NCBI GenBank assembly: GCA_027371665.1
Contig: DAHXMP010000327.1
Span: 1-10,776 of the forward strand
Direction of reading: 5' to 3'
Source of the DNA: Bacteroidota bacterium
Lineage (GTDB): Bacteria > Bacteroidota > Ignavibacteria > Kapaibacteriales > UBA2268
Length of the DNA: 10,776 nt
Shown here: piece after piece, positions 6,862 to 10,776 of the stretch
Numbering within the stretch: the first letter of the stretch is position 1
Layout: every line of letters begins with the position of its first letter
Notes under the pieces: generated by a model
Told to the model about the DNA's origin: nothing
Seen by the model: the letters and a program-made list of their open reading frames with translations, nothing else
Databases searched by the model: none
Position numbers and translations under genes: made by a program

Positions 6862-6957
6862 TATCTTTGCTTAATTTGATAAATTTGTTTTCGTATTAAA
6901 TCCATTATAATTAAACTTGAAAAATTGTTATTATATTGATAATTAATAAATCAGGAG
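6862..6957 (+). promoter_or_regulatory. Spacer before the tandem-domain lipoprotein: two candidate -7 boxes and a good RBS
   Basis: TATCTTTG (6862-6869) and TAAATTTG (6880-6887) both fit TAnnTTTG, but neither has a TTTG 19-21 bases upstream. In DNA this AT-rich such matches arise easily. AGGAG at 6953-6957, 7 bases before the ATG at 6965, is a convincing Shine-Dalgarno. A separate transcript for the downstream gene is likely but unproven. Confidence 0.35.
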
Positions 6958-6964
6958 ACTGTTT

Positions 6965-7984
6965 ATGAAAAAACTATTTACATTTCTTTCAATTTTAAGT
7001 TTTACCCTTTTGATTTGGTCATGCGGCTCAAAGCCACAACCAGAGGAAATTTCAGGTTTAACCAAATATGAAGACGCAGTTGTAAAATTTTCAATAAACT
7101 ATCCGTCCAACTGGATAATGCAATCTTTTCCCGGGGCAAGGTTTCTTGTTTATTCATCCAAAGGCGTTAGAGACCGTTTTATGCAGTATGATTCGAAAGG
7201 CAAAATCGGTGCTAAAATTGAAGTCTATGTTGCTAAGCTCGATTCCGGGAGAACACTTGATTCCTTTATGATTACAACTAAATTATTTCAGAAAAATTAC
7301 TATTCAAACCCTGTCAAAGTTAAAATTGACGGTGTTGACGGATATAAACAATCATACTCTTTCGACTTAGATGACGGAAAGATGGACGGAGAAGTATATT
7401 ACGCAACTAAAGACGGAAAATATGCAACCTTGCTGTCATTCGAAGCTTTCGGCGGTACTTTGGTAGGATACAGAAAATATATTAATGATATTGTTTCATC
7501 ATTTAAACTTGCAAGGGAACCTGAAGAGATTAAGCCGGAAACAGTAAAAGTTGAAGCTCCACCTCCATCTGACACTTTGATTACTAAAGGAGGCGACGGT
7601 TACTCGATTTCAATTCCATATAATTTTAGATCCGAGACTGGCAAGGCAAAAGATGCAATGAGCTCGAGGAATTTTATCGGTGAACGAAGGGCTGACTGCA
7701 ACATCCAGGTGGATGTTCTCGATGCGTCAAAACAGCAGAATCTCAAGAAAATCGTTGATGAAAACAGCCCGAAATATGGGAATGCGAAACCAACAGTAAC
7801 TAATCTGGGTGGACAACAGGCCTACGAAATGCCTTACTCTTTCGGAAGGAATGTTCAAAGTAAAGTATTTTTCGTAATTAAAGGTAAAAAGCTTTACAGA
7901 ATTACTATGAATTGGTTCAAAGGCGAGGAATCATCCTACTTGCCGATATTCGATAAATGTATTAAAAGTATTAAATTTCAGTAA
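6965..7984 (+). CDS. Lipoprotein with two PsbP/DcrB-like halves
   Basis: The 339-aa product has a signal peptide (MKKLFTFLSILSFTLLIWSC) with lipidated Cys20, so it is envelope-anchored. Two halves of similar plan follow. Half one (about 35-187) holds VVKFSINYPSNW, an IEVYVAKLD strand, VDGYKQSYSF, a GEVYYATKDGKYATLLSFEA block and a closing IVSSFKL. Half two (about 207-339) holds YSISIPYNF, IQVDVLDAS, GGQQAYEMPYSF, VFFVIKGKKLYRITMNWF and a closing CIKSIKF. The order of strands and the final helix-strand (I..I..SfK) suggest a duplicated PsbP/DcrB-type alpha/beta fold. The two halves are joined by a Pro/Glu-rich linker (PEEIKPETVKVEAPPPSD). Start and ribosome binding site are clear. Function is unknown; the duplication is inferred from pattern, not from alignment. 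Confidence 0.8.
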   Translation: MKKLFTFLSILSFTLLIWSCGSKPQPEEISGLTKYEDAVVKFSINYPSNWIMQSFPGARFLVYSSKGVRDRFMQYDSKGKIGAKIEVYVAKLDSGRTLDSFMITTKLFQKNYYSNPVKVKIDGVDGYKQSYSFDLDDGKMDGEVYYATKDGKYATLLSFEAFGGTLVGYRKYINDIVSSFKLAREPEEIKPETVKVEAPPPSDTLITKGGDGYSISIPYNFRSETGKAKDAMSSRNFIGERRADCNIQVDVLDASKQQNLKKIVDENSPKYGNAKPTVTNLGGQQAYEMPYSFGRNVQSKVFFVIKGKKLYRITMNWFKGEESSYLPIFDKCIKSIKFQ

Positions 7985-8013
7985 TAGACAAAAATTTATT
8001 ATATTGTAAAAAG

Positions 8014-8100
8014 GTGGCAGTAAAATTCTATATGCGGTATGCGCCCGTATATCTGCATTAATATAACCATATTATATTCTTGATTTGACAATACTGCCAC
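8014..8100. repeat. Nested palindrome: 9-bp outer stem enclosing two hairpins
   Basis: GTGGCAGTA (8014-8022) and TACTGCCAC (8092-8100) are perfect reverse complements, and A/T-rich flanks extend the match with a few mismatches. Inside lie hairpin 1, ATATGCGG...CCGTATAT (8030-8037 with 8045-8052, one G-T pair), and hairpin 2, TAATAT-aacc-ATATTA (8059-8074). Folded together they form a three-way-junction-like shape. It fills the gap between the tandem-domain lipoprotein and ogt. It could be a MITE/REP-like repeat, a small structured RNA or part of the ogt leader. There is no T-tract typical of an intrinsic terminator. Confidence 0.65.
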
Positions 8101-8116
8101 TTTGTTTTATTTACAA

Positions 8117-8650
8117 ATGAAAAATAAAATTCATAAATGTAAATTTCATACTCCTCTCGGTGATATGCTCGCCGCTGCCAACGATGAAGGACTCTGCCTG
8201 CTCGAATTTACAGACAGGCCGGCATTGCCAAAAGAACTCGGGGATTTGAAGAGACTGCTTAATGCCGAAATTGTAAGTGAAGAGCATATTCTGATTGATG
8301 AGGCACAAAAGCAGCTCGATGAGTATTTTCAAGGCAAGCGAAAAGAATTTTCGATCAAATTAAAAACTCCCGGCACCGAATTTCAGAAAAAAGTATGGTC
8401 TGTCCTGCAGGAAATTCCATTCGGAAAAACACGCACATACAAAGAACAGGCATTAATCCTCGGCAATCTCAAGTCAATCCGTGCTGTCGGCAAGGCAAAC
8501 GGCGAGAACCGAATAGCTATCATAATTCCCTGCCATAGGGTAATCGGTGCAAACGGTGATTTGGTGGGCTATGGCGGCGGTTTATGGCGTAAACATTATC
8601 TGCTCGAATTTGAATCAAAAGTGAATAATCAATTCTCTTTGTTTGAATAA
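8117..8650 (+). CDS. ogt: Methylated-DNA--[protein]-cysteine S-methyltransferase (Ogt/MGMT)
   Basis: This suicide repair protein removes methyl and other alkyl groups from O6-alkylguanine and O4-alkylthymine by transfer to its own cysteine. The N-terminal ribonuclease-H-like domain covers about residues 5-75 (ending LDEYFQGKRKEF). The DNA-binding methyltransferase domain covers about 86-168: TEFQKKVWSVLQEIPFGKTRTY, the RAVGKANG helix with arginine finger Arg122, the active site PCHRVI with Cys139, and GYGGGLWRKHYLLEFE. The ATG at 8117 (177 aa) is preferred to an in-frame TTG at 8102, because the TTG adds only MFYLQ and follows directly on the inverted repeat. No ribosome binding site is obvious. 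The gene follows the nested palindrome at 8014-8100 and precedes hicB. Length and motifs match stand-alone Ogt rather than full Ada. Confidence 0.95.
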   Translation: MKNKIHKCKFHTPLGDMLAAANDEGLCLLEFTDRPALPKELGDLKRLLNAEIVSEEHILIDEAQKQLDEYFQGKRKEFSIKLKTPGTEFQKKVWSVLQEIPFGKTRTYKEQALILGNLKSIRAVGKANGENRIAIIIPCHRVIGANGDLVGYGGGLWRKHYLLEFESKVNNQFSLFE

Positions 8651-8701
8651 AAAAGTTTTTAACTCCTGAAGCCGTTTTACAGCTTTAAAAGGGTATTAGT
8701 T

Positions 8702-9001
8702 ATGAACGGAAAATATACAGCCATAATCAGGAAGAGCAAACTCGATTACGTCGCTGTTTATCTTGAAATGAACGTTACCGCAACTGGTGAAACTCTTGCC
8801 GACGTTGAAAAAAATCTTCGTGATTCTATTCTCTTATATCTTGAAGATATTAAAGAACATCCCGAAACTGAAGTCAGTTCAATACCCATTGAAGATTTTT
8901 TAGAATTTCTGAACGACACCGAACCGGATTCAGAGCCAAAAGACAAGGATAAATATATTTTAAAGCCTCTCGAACTGCATGAGGTAGCCGTTTATGCCTA
9001 A
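8702..9001 (+). CDS. hicB: HicB-family antitoxin, apparently orphaned
   Basis: The 99-aa product resembles HicB-like antitoxins of type II toxin-antitoxin systems, which bind and neutralise the HicA mRNA interferase. The partial RNase-H-like HicB fold is seen in YTAIIRKSKLDYVAVYLEMNVTATGETLADVEKNLRDSILLYLED (residues 4-48). An acidic linker follows (about 55-85), then the end LKPLELHEVAVYA. I see no separate ribbon-helix-helix or helix-turn-helix DNA-binding domain. A weak Shine-Dalgarno AAGGG (8689-8693) lies 8 bases before the ATG. The last codons overlap an ATG in another frame that opens the decayed hicA remnant, the usual hicB-hicA overlap. With the toxin broken, this gene may be a relic, or it may act as anti-toxin against HicA encoded elsewhere. 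The family call is by motif only. Confidence 0.82.
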   Translation: MNGKYTAIIRKSKLDYVAVYLEMNVTATGETLADVEKNLRDSILLYLEDIKEHPETEVSSIPIEDFLEFLNDTEPDSEPKDKDKYILKPLELHEVAVYA

Positions 9002-9079
9002 GCTGCCTTCTTTATTAAGTAAAGATTTTTAAAGTTAATAGAAGCTAAAGATTGTATATTTGTAAATCAAATTATATAA
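8994..9079 (+). pseudogene. hicA: Frameshifted and truncated remnant of a HicA toxin gene
   Basis: An ATG at 8994 overlapping the hicB stop opens MPKLPSLLSKDF before a TAA at 9030. Moving one base in the T-run at 9026-9030 (as if one T were lost) continues the frame as FLKLIEAKDCIFVNQII and stops at 9077-9079. Joined, this reads like the N-terminus of HicA/YcfA proteins (MPKLP..S.K.hlK.LE..GF.FVRQKGSH), but ends before the conserved GSH with the catalytic histidine. So even with the frame repaired no active toxin could be made. The remnant is too short for a confident statistical match. The gene order, overlap and opening residues carry the call. Confidence 0.6.
9055..9062 (+). promoter_or_regulatory. 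Candidate guaA -7 element within the hicA remnant
   Basis: TATATTTG matches TAnnTTTG and ends 42 bases before the guaA ATG, a sensible distance. No -33 TTTG lies 19-21 bases upstream, so this is tentative. If real, the guaA promoter sits in the decayed toxin gene. Confidence 0.35.
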
Positions 9080-9104
9080 GATTAACTGAATATATTGATT
9101 TATA

Positions 9105-10646
9105 ATGCTCACATCAGAAAAAATAATTATTCTTGATTTCGGCTCGCAATACACACAGCTTATTGCACGCAAGGTGCGTGAATGTGGTGTTTATGCTGAG
9201 ATTTATCCTTTCAGTATTAACCCTGAAAAGCTGAAGGAACTTCAGCCAAAAGGAATCATACTTTCGGGCGGACCCTCGAGCGTTTATGCCGATGATGCTC
9301 CTATACCTTCTTTTGACGTTTTCGGCATCGGAGTGCCTGTACTCGGAATCTGCTATGGGTTGCAGCTTCTCGCTTATACAAAAGGAGGAGCGGTTGACAG
9401 AGCCGCAAGACGCGAGTTTGGAAGAGCTGAACTGCTCATTGATTCCCATGACGATTTGTTTAAGGATTTGCCCTCGGCAACGAATGTCTGGATGAGCCAC
9501 GGGGATGCTTTGACAGAGCCTCCGAAAGGTTTCACGGTTATCGGACATTCGGATAATTCTCCGATTTGTGCCGTCCGCTCTGCCGACAGGAAAATTTTCG
9601 GTGTGCAGTTCCATCCTGAAGTACATCATACTCCTCTCGGGAACAAAATTTTGGGCAACTTCGTGAGAACGATTTGCAAATGCCGTGAGGTTTGGAACGC
9701 AGAGTCATTTATTGAATCAACGATAAAAATCATCCGGGAAAAAGTTGCAAATGACGGTGTGCTTCTTGCTCTCAGCGGCGGAGTGGATTCGACGGTTGCC
9801 GCTGTCCTGCTTCATAAGGCAATCGGGGAAAAGTTGCATTGCGTTCACATTGATTCCGGTGTAATGCGTACAGACGAGAGCAAGACAGTGGTTGACTTGT
9901 TCAATCAATCATTCAATATTTCTGTCGAACTCGTTGACGGCACTGATTTGTTCCTTGAAAGATTAAAAGACATTGAAGACCCTGAGCAGAAGCGGAAAAT
10001 CATAGGCAAGACTTTCATTGATTTGTTCGAAGAATCGGCTAAAAAATACAAAGACATAAAATGGCTCGCACAGGGAACCCTATATCCCGACGTAATAGAA
10101 TCTCTCTCTGTAAAAGGTCCCTCAGCCACAATCAAAAGCCATCACAATGTCGGGGGCTTGCCTGACAAGATGAACCTGAAAATCATCGAACCGTTCAGGG
10201 AGTTATTCAAAGATGAAGTACGTGAAGTCGGGCGTCAGCTCGGTGTGCCGGATTGGTTCGTTAAGCGTCATCCGTTTCCGGGGCCCGGCCTGGCAATAAG
10301 AATTCTCGGAGAGGTTTCAAAACAAAGACTCGAAATATTGCGAAAAGCTGACGACATCTATCTCGAAGAAATCCGAAACGCAAGGCTCTACGATGAAATA
10401 TGGCAGGCATTCACCGTGCTTTTGCCAGTCTCGAGCGTCGGTGTCATGGGCGACGAACGCACTTACGAAAATGTCTGTGCCTTGCGTGCAGTAACCTCTA
10501 CGGACGGCATGACCGCCGACTGGTATACATTTCCGCCGGAAGTTCTTGCAAAAATCTCTAACAGAATCATCAACGAAGTCAGAGGCATTAACCGAGTCGT
10601 GTATGACATAACAAGCAAGCCACCGGGTACGATAGAGTGGGAGTAA
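9105..10646 (+). CDS. guaA: GMP synthase, glutamine-hydrolysing (GuaA)
   Basis: GuaA aminates XMP to GMP with glutamine and ATP, the last step of guanine nucleotide synthesis, in the cytoplasm. The N-terminal class I glutamine amidotransferase (about 6-195) shows LDFGSQYTQLIARKVRE, SGGPSSVY, the nucleophile Cys83 in GICYGLQLL, and His170 and Glu172 in VQFHPEVHHT. The ATP-pyrophosphatase domain has its P-loop SGGVDST at 224-230, then HIDSGVMR, the QGTLYPDVIES stretch and KSHHNVGGLP. The C-terminal dimerisation domain has RHPFPGPGLAIRILGE and ends in the standard KPPGTIEWE. At 513 aa it is full length with every key residue present. The ATG at 9105 lacks a Shine-Dalgarno, common in this group. 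No guaB neighbour is seen. It lies directly after the decayed hicA. Confidence 0.98.
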   Translation: MLTSEKIIILDFGSQYTQLIARKVRECGVYAEIYPFSINPEKLKELQPKGIILSGGPSSVYADDAPIPSFDVFGIGVPVLGICYGLQLLAYTKGGAVDRAARREFGRAELLIDSHDDLFKDLPSATNVWMSHGDALTEPPKGFTVIGHSDNSPICAVRSADRKIFGVQFHPEVHHTPLGNKILGNFVRTICKCREVWNAESFIESTIKIIREKVANDGVLLALSGGVDSTVAAVLLHKAIGEKLHCVHIDSGVMRTDESKTVVDLFNQSFNISVELVDGTDLFLERLKDIEDPEQKRKIIGKTFIDLFEESAKKYKDIKWLAQGTLYPDVIESLSVKGPSATIKSHHNVGGLPDKMNLKIIEPFRELFKDEVREVGRQLGVPDWFVKRHPFPGPGLAIRILGEVSKQRLEILRKADDIYLEEIRNARLYDEIWQAFTVLLPVSSVGVMGDERTYENVCALRAVTSTDGMTADWYTFPPEVLAKISNRIINEVRGINRVVYDITSKPPGTIEWE

Positions 10647-10776
10647 GCGTGAAATTATATTTTAACTATTTCTAAATACAATTAGTTAAGATATGTAAAA
10701 AAGCAGTAATAGTTATAAAATAGTTACATTTTGAATATTTGAATGTATATGTATAAACATGAAAACGTTAGATTAG
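10647..10776. other. Gene-free right edge
   Basis: These 130 bases after guaA are AT-rich and hold no coding region; the last ATG (10759) stops after five codons. I see no convincing terminator, tRNA or promoter. This is probably the contig end. Confidence 0.6.

Noticed and set aside
8085..8113. TTGACA (8085-8090) with TATTTA 17 bases later as a sigma70-type promoter for ogt
   Set aside because: The -10 matches only half the consensus, its start site would fall at or past the ATG at 8117, and TTGACA sits beside the inverted-repeat arm.
8651..8701. Possible terminator between ogt and hicB (AAGC...GCTT stem)
   Set aside because: The stem is only about 4-6 pairs with a long loop and no T-run after it.
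9114..9629. 171-codon open frame on the minus strand inside guaA
   Set aside because: It is antisense to the conserved amidotransferase domain of guaA and its translation shows no recognisable domain.
10647..10776. Possible dyad around AATAGTTATAAAATAGTTAC and a start of another gene at 10759
   Set aside because: The dyad fails when paired base by base, and the ATG is followed by a stop after five codons.
1..10776. CRISPR arrays, tRNA, rRNA, integrase, transposase or phage genes
   Set aside because: I looked on both strands for regularly spaced repeats, cloverleaf patterns and mobile-element proteins, and found none.

Overview
The window looks like a stretch of AT-rich chromosome from an uncultured or little-studied member of the Bacteroidota/Chlorobiota/Ignavibacteriota (FCB) group. 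The evidence is a Bacteroidota-type TonB-dependent receptor plug, several small outer-membrane lipoproteins, few Shine-Dalgarno sites, pdxB together with an OprB-like porin, and one promoter of the TTTG-N20-TAnnTTTG form. I cannot fix the genus. Both window ends look like contig ends: base 1 lies inside a reading frame that does not make sense, and the last 130 bases hold no gene.

Layout. 2-1843 (+): TonB-dependent receptor whose N-terminus is replaced by a 39-bp copy of its own barrel region. 2000-2698 (+): lipoprotein with a basic linker and a TPR-like C-terminus. 2699-2930: gene-free and almost filled by a nested palindromic element. 2931-4298 (-): OprB-like porin with a TTG start, a perfect AGGAGG and a good Bacteroidota promoter. 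4422-5525 (-): pdxB (vitamin B6). 5622-6449 (+): panB (pantothenate/CoA), divergent from pdxB. 6449-6856 (+): small lipoprotein with a CX4CH haem-type motif, overlapping the panB stop by one base. 6965-7984 (+): lipoprotein with two tandem PsbP/DcrB-like halves. 8014-8100: second nested palindromic element. 8117-8650 (+): ogt DNA-repair methyltransferase. 8702-9001 (+): HicB-type antitoxin. 8994-9079 (+): decayed, frameshifted start of its HicA toxin. 9105-10646 (+): guaA. 10647-10776: nothing recognisable.

How the parts work together. Most genes are core metabolism (PLP, CoA and GMP synthesis), DNA repair or cell envelope (receptor, porin, three lipoproteins). They do not form one pathway. 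The only tightly coupled pair is panB with the CX4CH lipoprotein. I see no complete new defence or mobile system. The items most worth a second look are the hicA remnant behind an intact hicB, the two nested palindromes in intergenic spaces, and the in-frame 1398-bp-offset duplication at the left edge, which is probably an assembly artefact.
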